From assembly GCA_047495785.1 (NCBI GenBank), contig JBLDXI010000140.1, forward strand, positions 1-24,337: DNA of 24,337 bases, written 5' to 3'. The position numbers were made by a program, and so were the translations under genes. This stretch comes from Lepidodermella squamata. Its lineage: Eukaryota > Gastrotricha. The notes beneath the pieces are model-generated. The model saw only the letters and a program-made list of their open reading frames with translations, had not been told where the DNA came from and ran no database searches. Of this stretch, positions 1 through 10,600 are shown piece by piece (the stretch's first letter is position 1; each line of letters starts with the position of its first letter).

Positions 1-807
1 AGTTTTCACGATCGCCTCGGCTGATAAGTATTTTATATTAACGATTTTAGAATCATCTTGGAAACAGAACCAGTCAATCTTCTTGGCCGAGTAGCTGTCA
101 GGCATGATGAGACGGTACCCATCAGTGAACAAAGTGTTGCTCAGGTGCGTACTTACTTAGCCGTTTTGAAGGGGTTATCACATTTGCTGCGTTGTCAGTT
201 TTGAAGTTTGTTCAAAGGTTAGCATTATCCTAGTGAACAAGTTTTGCGCGTCCCCATTAACGCTATTTGTGGACAATTAACTCAAAAGCATCTTCGATTT
301 GTGTGCTTTCTAAAAATTTCTAGGTTTTGTCATCCTTGTTAAATCCGCCGAAGTCTGGTCGAAGGTTTTGATGACTGATCGTGGAATGTAGTTACACAAA
401 TATGATGGGCAAAGGAAACGGAGGATCGATAATACACTTTTTCTTAACAGTGTGTTGTGATTTTGAAAATTTCAATACTAATGAAGACAGGTTTTAACCT
501 TAACTGTCCGCGTTATCGCCACGATGCGCTTGCGCCATGAATAAAAATTTTCAAGAAGAGACGCATTTTCTTTATATAATTGCCTCCAATTTCAACTTAA
601 AATTTTATACATCTCATTCGACTTGAAATCAGACATTGCGCCCGGGAAAGGTACGATATTTCTCGCGATTGTTTTCGTTTAATTTAGTTTGCCGTAACAA
701 TTTGATTGCTATTCATGCTCGCCATGTGTTTTTATTTATTTTTGTTCTATTCTGTACAGGTCTTACAAACAGCAAAGGAGCAGCTCAAGTGGGGCATCCT
801 CAAGTAA
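1..807 (+). CDS. Probable 3' exons of an unidentified gene, 5' end outside the window
   Basis: Proposed exons are 51-144 and 760-807. Exon 51-144 follows a T-rich acceptor (gattttag) and ends at CAG|gtgcgt. It reads IILETEPVNLLGRV and onward without a stop. Exon 760-807 follows tctgtacag, continues in phase 0 as VLQTAKEQLKWGILK, and ends at TAA (805-807). Both blocks are clearly more GC-rich than the AT-rich DNA around them. Bases 1-27 could be a further exon: a 23-base GT...AG segment (28-50, very AT-rich) would join them in frame, but that is extremely short for an animal intron. A rival reading exists: the minus strand is open across the whole of 1-144 and encodes SAKKIDWFC, faintly like the end of a DM13 domain. 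Its upstream acceptor is poor, so I favour the plus strand. I recognise no family. If real, its stop lies only 217 bp before the Rab6 start. Confidence 0.35.
145..759 (+). other. Probable intron of the unidentified first gene
   Basis: AT-rich stretch between donor gtgcgt at 145 and acceptor tctgtacag ending at 759. I see no coding potential in it; a 65-codon open frame starting at 636 crosses the acceptor and looks like chance. Its status as an intron depends on the plus-strand model for the flanking exons. Confidence 0.35.
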
Positions 808-1024
808 AATATGACCTATTTATCCGAGCGTGATTGGATCTGCAATACCAAACTGGAGTTAACTATTTCGGTTGTCTGCTGCAATTGGTGTCATAAATTA
901 AAAGCTATAGTCGAAATGACTTAATCTCTCTGATCTGGAAAATAATTGAACTAGCGGGCTTGGGTCATTTCAGTTGTTTGCTCTTTTCTTTAGGCTTGAT
1001 TATAAGCTTTAACTATTACCAACC

Positions 1025-1728
<704 letters not shown>

Positions 1729-2687
1729 TCATATTCCGAGAACGACCTTGCAATTTTTACAAAAATGAGTACAACCTAGAGTCTTTATAAATGATATAGA
1801 GGGAAAGACTGCGAATCTTGATAGTTAATATAAAGAGAGTTGAAAGGGCCGCCTTAATTTTGTGATGACATGGTCTTCCGTTATTTACTCATCTCACGAT
1901 GATGATATAGGTGTCATCAGCTGATTATGTTGTGTCGTATCTAACAGAAATTATACGCCGGTTCTTTGCTTTCTCCACTGACTTTTCGTTGTGCTCAAGC
2001 CGCCTTAATGTGTAATATAATAATAATTATAATGAAATTAGGAGATATTTGGCGCTGTAAACAAAGATACCCAGTAAAATTCGTCAAACGAATGAAAAAG
2101 CCAAACTGGTCTGGTCATCATCGTCAATATATTACGTGGAATGCTAGCTGACAATTGACTAATCTACATTCGCCCTGCTCGGTTCTTTTTATAGAAAATG
2201 ATCGGAAAATTGACATAACAGAGCGCTGTCTTCTCATTTGTCGTACCATGTCTCGTAGCGTTGTGGTCTATAACACAATTTTGCTGTTAAAATATTAATA
2301 TTTATATGAATATCTCGCATATATTTTGTTGTCCGCTTGTGTTATGTGTGCGTGTGTTAAAGATGACGATGACTCCTGACTATATAGGTTGCATAGCTGT
2401 ATTCAAGCTCATTTCTAGCATCTGCTAAGTACATAACTATTATTACTACTATTAATTCTTCAATAAGCTGAACTACTATTCTTGGCCATCTAACAAAACA
2501 AAACAAAACAACCAGAACAGTGCTTGCAATTATTTCGGTCGTTTATTATTATTACTATTATTATATTATATTATATGGGAATACTTCGTGTGCTGCGTGC
2601 TACGAATGAAGAACATTTCAATGAGTTGAAAAATGTTGTTTTCCATATCATGTAGAAATTATTTTGATTATACGTCAAAATTTCCAG
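1729..2687. other. Rab6 3' UTR and intergenic DNA with low-complexity tracts
   Basis: No gene seen. It holds an (ACAAA)n tract near 2492-2511 and an ATT/ATA-rich tract near 2546-2577. I found no clear canonical AATAAA near the Rab6 stop. Open frames of about 60 codons here have no recognisable content. The stretch ends at tttccag (2681-2687), a plausible acceptor or spliced-leader site just before the CNC-bZIP start. Confidence 0.5.
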
Positions 2688-2694
2688 CCAGAAA

Positions 2695-5600
2695 ATGGGC
2701 CGGCGATCGCGCAGGAAGGTCGACGCTGTGTAAGTTCAATTAATCTATTAATTATCGCCTTGTACACTTCGAAGATTTTTCTACATAAAACAACATAAAA
2801 TCTTATGGTGTTTTTTCAGGGGGAAAACATCTTGCGTTGTCTGAAAAATTAATCAAATTATCACACTGAGAATCGTCGCAAATTTTAGAGATTTCGATAG
2901 AGTCGCGTTAGATATCACTGGGCCGTGCTGCCGCAACTTATGATAGCTGATTATTCCAGGCCAATTGAAGCACATCCAAGTTATAAATGGGAGAAAATTT
3001 CCGTCTGAAATCTATAATTTATTTTCTCTGTGAACATTTTTCCATGATTTTCCCCATCAACCTGAACTTCTAAGACATCTCGGCAACGCGGTGAAGTCTC
3101 CTCAACTATCGAGGATGAAAACATTCCATGCGTCTGAATCGTTGAAATTCAATTTATAATAGGAAAATTGGCCAAGAGCAGCCTGAAGAATGTTCAAACT
3201 CAAAACACCGGAAACCGAAGGACCTAAAATTGGAAAGTCGGGGAAAATTATAGATTTGAAAATGTGTCAACTCGGCACATTTCCTAGCATTTTGCTTGAA
3301 TTTCGCGCTCGTAACCCTCTCACTACTTGTCACCCATTTCATGTGATTTCTCTATGTTTCGGCACTCCGGTTTAGTTCAGGCATATTTCTAGGTCATAAA
3401 AGTAATTCGATTACTTCAATGGCCATTTAAAAGGTTGACAGGATAATGAGTGAAATGGATGTCATAGATCACACAGGTTTTAATTTTAAATCAGGATATT
3501 CTGTTACCGAAATTTTGAGAAGTATCAATTCAAGACGAAAATAGCAAATTTTGGCGATGTCGCATATTGAGAAAAAAATTTACTCGAGCACGTGCGTAGT
3601 ACAGCAGCGCTTCAGAACAACACACGCGCTTTCATTGTGAAGTTGACCTTAGATAGCCACAATTGACCGGCAGTAGATTTTGGATAAAAAACTCTTATCT
3701 AGAGATTGTTTTGCAAATGGCTAAATAATCTGCAAGGTGGGTATGCAAATTATTTCTCAAGGGGTCTTATGACCAGGGAATTTGATTTTATCTGTTGAAT
3801 TACGAATATTTATATTGAGATTATCTTTTCATTTAGAATTGGTGTTGCACTGGTTCTGGGCCTGATCGGGAGTGAGATGCGTCCAGACGGCACCATAGTG
3901 AGCTCGAAAATGCCCAGCAGACTCGAGCAAACCGACGCGGAGATCCAAGCCGCCGAGACGGCTGCGAACGGGCTCGTCGATCACGTGCTCATCGACGAGC
4001 TGGGTCGCATCAAGGGCCTCGACGAGAACATCGCGGGGCACCCGGAGAAGGGCGGCGTCATCCTGCCGGTCATGCCGATGCCCATGCCCAAATCGGCCAT
4101 CCGGCCAGACCACTGCTACAGCTCGTTCTCGGGCAAGGAAGTCAAGCAGGAGCCCGGCCTGCTGTGGCACGTACCCTCGGGCACCCCGACCGAGCACTAC
4201 CATGTGCCGGTGACTTACCCGGTCACCGACGTCCAGTACACCCCGACCGCCTTCGAGCTGCTGCACCAGCGCATCGGCATCGGAGACGCCCAGCACCAGG
4301 AATTACAGGCCGAGTTGGCCGATTTGGTTGCAGCGGTTCGCCCGGCTAGTGGCGAGCAATCGCCTCTGTCTTTCGAGTCGGGGGCTGAACAAAACCCTGA
4401 AGACCTTTTCCGCGATATTTTGGCCGAAAGTGCCGCTCAGTACGATGAACCGGCGCCGTTCTCGCCGTCGAAGGGGCTGTCGCTTGATGACCCCATGTCC
4501 ACTTTCCTTGACCCGACTCAGGACATTTTTCGCTGGATGGAACAAGGAGCTCTGTTCGATCCTGCCTTGGATGGCGCTTCCACTTCACAAACGTCACAGG
4601 ACTTCTTCGGCGCCCAGCCACAGTTTGGCGACTACTCAGGCCAACACGACCTTCCTGCCGCGGATACTGACCGCACTATTGATGAACTGCTGTACGCTCT
4701 CGAGAGCGAGGAGAAAAGTGTGCCTTTTGCTTCTGGATTCGGTGCTGCTAGCTCGGTAAGTTAACATTATCAGCTTAATAATTATTTCGCTAACTTGGTC
4801 GGACTATGCCGAGAATTGATTGAATCAAGTTGGAAGGCAAATTCCATAGTCTTATGTGGCAGATATAAGAGAAAAAGTGTCAACAAGGCAATTAGTCAGT
4901 TGGATGATGGACAATATTTTTTCTTCGGTAATAATTGAAAAAGTGTAGCAAATGTGGCCCCTTGATTGAAAACTCCATTTTTAGGTGTAGATTCTATTCC
5001 AAATTTTTCTCAAATGTCTCTTATACCTTGTGCCCAAACGATATTTTCTTCGATTATTTTGTAACCCTGAGTAATATTTGGTGGGGTTTACAATTCTGCC
5101 ATAGTCAATGAGTGGGGTAAAAACTGCTGCTAGGGAAATTATTAAAAGTTTATAGAGTTAACAACTCCCGTTATACCACCCAGAATATCTCAAACTTGGT
5201 GGAACCAATGAATCCACAATTTTCTGATTGGTCGGGTGGTCGGCGTATAACGTGGATTTTTTTTATCACTTTCACGCCTTTTTATAGCATTTCGGCCGTA
5301 AAACACGACCATTTCAAATTTTTGATTTGAGATCACTACGCGCACCGAATGTTCGTTCGCGAGTTGGGGATTGACTAAAGTTAAGGATTAAGGAAAAACT
5401 AGGATAAATATTACGGATTTGGAATGCCCTGCACTAGAGACCTATCGATAGGTTAACCCAAATAAATCAGTTCGCGGATTCAACATATTCAATTGAATTT
5501 TCTAATTATTTTAATATTTTCTGATATTCTAATAAACTGTTTCCATAGGATCCACAGAAATTTGAACCGATCTACACTGACTGCGACCCACCGGTTACTT

Positions 5601-6268
5601 TGATCCCGGAACCTGCTATTGGACTGAACTTGAACGCGACTCGAAAACGCCGATCTGAACCGTCATGGTCCTCAGGCGCTTCATCCTCCTCAAAATCGTG
5701 CGCCTTCGACTACCACAACCACACGTATGACGACGGAGCCGCTGAACGTAGAGCCCAGAAAGTGGCGCGGGCTCGTTGCGGCACCTCCAGTGATGAATCA
5801 TCTGCAAGCGGAGCTCTCCGCTGCAAAGATTTGCAAGACTTCGAAAGACTACGCATTCCGTTCACCTACGAGGCGGTCATCTCGGCCGAACCGAGCGCTT
5901 TCAACTCGATGGTGGGCGATCACAGACTGAATGACGAACAGAAGGCGTTGATGCGGGCGGCCCGCCGGCGGGCCAAGAACCGAAATGCGGCGCGGCAGTG
6001 TCGCCAACGACGTGTCGACGAGGTTGAGGACCTGGCTGACGAAGTGGAGGGTCTAGAGGACGAACGGAACCGACTTGTGTCGGAGATGGACGAAATCGAC
6101 GCGGAAATCGCGGCTCAGCGAGCGGCGAATGAACGGCTACAGGCGTACATCCTCGAGGTGTACTCGCAACAGCGCCCGCCCACCCTCCGCGACGCTGAAT
6201 ACCGCCTGCAGGCGAACCCTCGAAATGGATCATTCACCCTGGTCGAACAACGCGGCATCAGGGCTTGA
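2695..6268 (+). CDS. CNC-family bZIP transcription factor, Nrf1/SKN-1A-like with N-terminal membrane anchor
   Basis: Three exons (2695-2729, 3837-4755, 5549-6268) encode 557 residues. The C-terminus is diagnostic. A CNC-type domain (about 411-453, RLRIPFTYEAVIS to DHRLNDEQKALMR) leads into a basic DNA-binding region (456-473, with NAARQCRQRR). A leucine zipper follows at 480, 487, 494, 501, 508 and 515 (L, L, L, I, Q, L). A Neh3-like end (YRLQANPRNGSFTLVEQ, about 536-552) closes the protein. Family role: stress-responsive activator binding ARE/SKN-1-type sites. The first exon (MGRRSRRKVDAV) joins in frame to VIGVALVLGLIGSE, a positively charged N-terminus followed by a hydrophobic helix. This resembles the ER signal anchor (NHB1) of NFE2L1/Nrf1 and SKN-1A, which are processed and released to drive proteasome genes. 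Acidic stretches (about 170-290) are probable activation regions. Three Asn-X-Ser/Thr sequons occur: NAT, NHT and NGS. No KEAP1-type ETGE motif was seen. An alternative start, ATG at 3877 (Met26), would drop the membrane segment. The gene ends 61 bp before the visible limit of the inverted repeat. Confidence 0.9.
2730..3836 (+). other. Intron 1 of the CNC-bZIP gene
   Basis: Donor gtaagt at 2730 and acceptor tttcatttag ending at 3836. Phase 2: GT|A forms a Val codon and joins the basic N-terminus to the hydrophobic segment in the frame of the main exon. Open frames inside it are short and AT-rich with no recognisable content. The join is inferred from splice signals, frame and the family's known N-terminal anchor. 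Confidence 0.7.
4756..5548 (+). other. Intron 2 of the CNC-bZIP gene
   Basis: Donor gtaagt follows GCTAGCTCG and acceptor gtttccatag ends at 5548. Phase 0 joining continues as DPQKFEPIYTDCDPP into the exon with the CNC and bZIP regions. The intron is AT-rich, and I see nothing else in it. Confidence 0.85.
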
Positions 6269-7639
6269 AGGAAACTATTGTAAATAATATGAGTGATAGA
6301 AAGATCTGATCGAATGATATGAGTGAGTAGAAATTTATTTTGTGGTGTTTGGACGGATCGTTGAGAAATCGACGATTATATAATATAATAATCTGAGTAG
6401 AGTGTGGTCTAACTCATTTCCCTATCTTTTCTCAGGCCATTTTATTATCATCAGATTTCATTGTTTATTGGCGTGGGCCGTTAAATTAACTATCGCATGT
6501 TTATAATCTTATTTATTGTTGAGTTTCAGGTGTTGTTTATGGGTCATTGAGAAATTTCACCACCACCACCACCTCTTCCGAAAACTTGCAGCTTTTCAAA
6601 AGCGATTGATTTGACCTTTGAATGAACGAAAACACACCTAATAATAATTATTTTCTCGCTATCTATCTCTGTTATTGTTATTTATGACGGGCTGATGAGA
6701 ACGATGGTCTCGTGGGAGGTTTTACCACCGAATTATCAGAAATATCTATTCAAGACAGGTTGGTTTTCCGGCCTTCGCTCACCTCGTTCTGTTATTGGTT
6801 CTTCTGGTTGTTGTGTATAACAAATGGGAAAAATTGCTCTTGTATTACCGTATTATATATCGTAATCATGATTTTAAAAATTGAAAAAGCATTAATCAAC
6901 TGTGAGCGTGATGATTTGCTTCGGTTGTGTGAGTGTTATTTGACTTGAAAAGCTGACTTGAAAAATTTCTTCGCACATTCTTGTCTTCTCTCTGGGAAAC
7001 AGAAAAATTCGGTTATTTATCTGGTGATTGATAATCTAATAATATACACTATTCATTATGTGCATTCGTTTTTGCTCCATTTTCTTTGGGTAGGTGTTAG
7101 CAACACGATTATAATTATAAGATCCCGTGAAAAATTCGAAGTGTTCCACAGTTATAATATGTGCTGCTGAGCCATTGCAATGTCTTGCATGATGATGATG
7201 ATTGACTGGTTTAATATATATTAACATCGTCCATACATCAACTTGCATCAGTTTGTCCGGTATATTTTTCTGATTTTTTTATTATAATTTAATAATTACT
7301 ATTCTTCTTCATTTGTGCTGTCTGTGTAAAGAAATATATCGCGACTAAAAAGCTAACAAAGCCACAACATTGGGCCTCGAGTTGTAACTGCCTCAGAATC
7401 CAAGTTAACAAACGATTACCAAAAAATATAATTAGCGGTATTGTCTCTAAAATCTACGCTTTAATGTGCATTCCTTGTAACTTGTAAGAAAAAATATTTG
7501 TGTTATTATTATTTAATGTATTGACACTTAGTTATAGTATTTATCCGATATATATTTGAAAAATCATAATAAAAAATTGAATTTATATGTTTTTGTGTTT
7601 TTTAGTCAAATTGTTTCGTATATATATATATATATATGA
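6269..7639. other. Noncoding DNA: CNC gene 3' region, then KANSL2 copy 1 upstream region
   Basis: AT-rich, no gene supported. Open frames of 70-78 codons (for example 6712-6948 and 6958-7170) overlap on both strands, lack recognisable motifs and look like chance. It contains an (ACC)n tract at about 6559-6574. The hexamer aataaa at 7568 is too far from the CNC stop to assign confidently. A T-rich acceptor-like ttttttag (ending 7606) lies 33 bp before the KANSL2 ATG. From 6329 onward it belongs to the left arm and recurs inverted at 23027-24337. Confidence 0.5.
7619..7637. repeat. (TA)n microsatellite before KANSL2 copy 1
   Basis: An uninterrupted TA run ends two bases before the KANSL2 ATG, so it would lie in the 5' UTR or at the promoter. 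The inverted copy at 23029-23047 has the same length. This is notable because such runs normally change length fast. Confidence 0.9.
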
Positions 7640-10600
7640 ATGTCAGGCGGGCGAGGTTCGAGGAAGAGCCGGCAATCGCCCGAGGCGATATCACCCGGCA
7701 CTTGCGCCTACGCCGAGCGGCTCTGTTCACGTCCTGTGGCCAATCCTTCGACTACGATGTGTTGGGCCCACGTGAATAGCGCGGCTACGAGTCCTCAAAA
7801 ATCGCGAAAGTCAGCCGGCGCATCGCCCGCGAAAACAGTCACTAGCCCAGCCGCCTTGAAACTATCAAAACCGAATGTCAAATCCGAGTTAACAGACGCG
7901 GAACAGCTGCGGAAGTTGACCGAAAAATACGTGGCGCCTCAATTACCTCTGAAAACGGAACATGTGAAAGCCGATGAAGTAGCAGGTCGAGTGCCGAGCC
8001 GGTGTGAATATCTCGAGGCGCTTGGTGCAATCAATGTCGATGACCCAGCCGCCCAGTTCTGTTCTATGGAGGATTCGGCGTCTGACGATGGCTCAGACGA
8101 GTTCGGCAGTACAGCCCCGCTCGGCCACGCCGGCGTTTATTTGGCCGAGGAAGTTGTCTCAGTCGCGTGTGACCGGATGAAACAATTAAGGCGGCTCTAC
8201 GTCGAAGAGTTGAAGCACATATCTGTTCAGTTGAAAGTGTCTCGGCGGCGCTATTTAACCGAAGTAGCGAGGGATCGACGGCGGCGAATCGGTGACCTTT
8301 TGACTGACTATATCGCGACAACGCCCGAGCAGCAGAGGTGTCAGCGTTTGCTAGCGGCAATGCGGCGGCATCGGCGGCGATATCCGTCTGTTGACAATGT
8401 GATACGGTGGAATTTGCGGTCGAAATTAAAGCACGGCAAGGTGGGCCACGTGCAACAAGCAGCGTCAACGTCAAGCGACGCGGCGGTGGTGGATCAAAAC
8501 GCTCCTGTTAACACGACGTGCTCAGTTGTATCGTGCGATCAAAATGTACTACCTTTGACAAAGTATTGCTCAAAACGTAAGTTCAATGCTGAAATGACTG
8601 TAAATGAAAATTTGTAAACGAATTTATAAATTTTATCAATCTCAATAGAAATTCAAGGGAAAAATCTGAAGAGAGCTTAGCGAAAGAAACTAAAGGGAAA
8701 GTTGTCAAAAACGGACGAAGGTTTAGAGCGAAACCGGACTGACTTGGGAAATGAAACGTGGAAAATTACGCACTTAACTAGCTCTCAAGTCATTTTTGGG
8801 TACGAAATTCATACATTTTCGTATTAATAATTAAAGTAGAAATCTAAATCAGGGATTATTGGCCAATTCAAAAATTTCTCTTGTCAGGCAAGGAGCCTGT
8901 ATTTTTCTCCACATCTTTTATTACATTGACGTTTTCATGCGTAAACCGGACTACAAAATCGGCCCGGTTCCCTTATAGCGCAAAACAAGCGATACACTTT
9001 TACCTATTTTAATCGACTAATTTTCGGTCGGATTTGATTCGGTCTTCGGTGTACTTACATTCGGTTTTAAGTTGGCCGCGGAGGAAATTGTTAAGGATCT
9101 AAATACGTGCACCGCCTAAATCTGAGTTTCAGCACTAAATATCAGCATTCAGAGCCTATTACTGCTGTTAAGCCAAGACGAGGCTCTCAGGCATTTTCGA
9201 CCACGCGCCACGCATGCCTAGGTTTTCACCGTATTCCGTATAACCGCGATTATAGGTACATGACAGCTCAAGCCACCTTTATAGTGCTATGAGGTAGACT
9301 TACTGTTTCGATAAGTGTTTGAATTGAGATTAGGATATGATGAACTCGTGCCTTTAGGCTCGCTCGCATAGTTAAGAGAAATGCGGCATATTATGCAAAT
9401 GAGCCATGATGCTGAGATTATCATCACTTTATGATATACTATTTTGATTGGGAATCGTTAACTTGCCCACTGCCGGCAACTCTGCTCCGGAACGCTACCA
9501 CAGTATGGGCTGTATTTCGGTAGCAGTAAAATCGTGCTATTTGCCCACGATTAAGGTAGACTATTCAACATCCTGCCTTATTTGCATAAACCGTCGGAAC
9601 CGTCGAAATATAATTTTTATTCTATATTCATCGGAAACTCGTATTTAAGTTAATATTTAAATATTATTCCGATGGTTTAAGACATCGTTAAATCACGAAT
9701 GTGGAATGAGTCACGAGAATGTATCAATTGAACCTCAATTAAAAGTCAAGCACGACCACGGCTAGCTCGGCCACGCCCACGGCCTCGACCCCGAATGTTA
9801 GCAGTTGGATCTTCTTGTAAGATTACAGCTTGGCCGCGTCCACGGGCAGCGCTTCGAGTAATCACATGTATTGGCTCTGCTTCAAGCACAGGCTGAACCT
9901 TATGCCCACGCCCACGGCCTCGACCACCGATGATGGCAGGTGGCTCCACTTCAATCACAGGTGGAATGATGGCAGCTTGGACTCCTCCGCGACCACGCCC
10001 ACGGGGTCGGCCTAGGCCCCTGCCCCACATTTTTACAACAATTTGATGTTCTTCTCTATATTCAAACATGACTTATGACCGTCGGAAAATGCCTAAATCC
10101 TTACTTCCAAACCGCTTGCGAGCATTCATTTTCACATGAAAATAACACGTTAGCCGCAGTATTACGATACCAAATGACAGTTCTATGGCCGTAGTAATAT
10201 AACTAGCTCCGTCAGCCATTATCGCCAGGGGCATGTTAAATGGCATAAATAATTTCAAACCACGAAAAATCACTTGATACGCTCGGCCATTCTCATTGCT
10301 TGAAACACCAAGAAGAATTGGGTGAAACTTTCGATTTTTGTCAGACGAGCCGCCGATAAAAATCTTGTGGCCGCCATGGATGATTTTGTGAGTAGCATCG
10401 ATTTGAAAGCCGCGGGCATAGACCAATAGATGCTCGTTGTCCGGTTTACGCAACCGTGATTCGCACCATGCTCGAAGCTCGGCAGTTCCATAATTGCTGG
10501 CGCCAGATTCTGGGCGACTTGAATCTTTCGCTTGAACTGTTGCTTTAGGTTTGAACACATCTCGTGAGAGTCGTCTGATCGTTAGGCGAGGGTGATTCCG

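Noticed and set aside
3829-4296. 155-codon minus-strand frame
   Set aside because: Antisense shadow of the GC-rich CNC-bZIP exon; it has no motif and no splice context.
6712-7248. 70-78-codon frames in the AT-rich region between the CNC gene and KANSL2
   Set aside because: Low-complexity composition, overlapping frames on both strands, no signals or motifs.
8064-8474. 136-codon minus-strand frame, also at 22192-22602 on the plus strand
   Set aside because: Lies opposite the KANSL2 coding exon, which has clear family motifs; the frame is a by-product of its codon bias.
8641-8690. Nearby acceptor (ctcaatag ending 8648) for KANSL2 exon 2
   Set aside because: Joining there gives Gln instead of the zinc-ligand His and a stop ten codons later; the acceptor at 11946 restores His and continues the finger.
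9440-9560. Possible structured RNA gene (paired ctaccacag...cggtag segments)
   Set aside because: Pairing is short and interrupted; no tRNA cloverleaf, A/B boxes or other RNA family signature could be supported.
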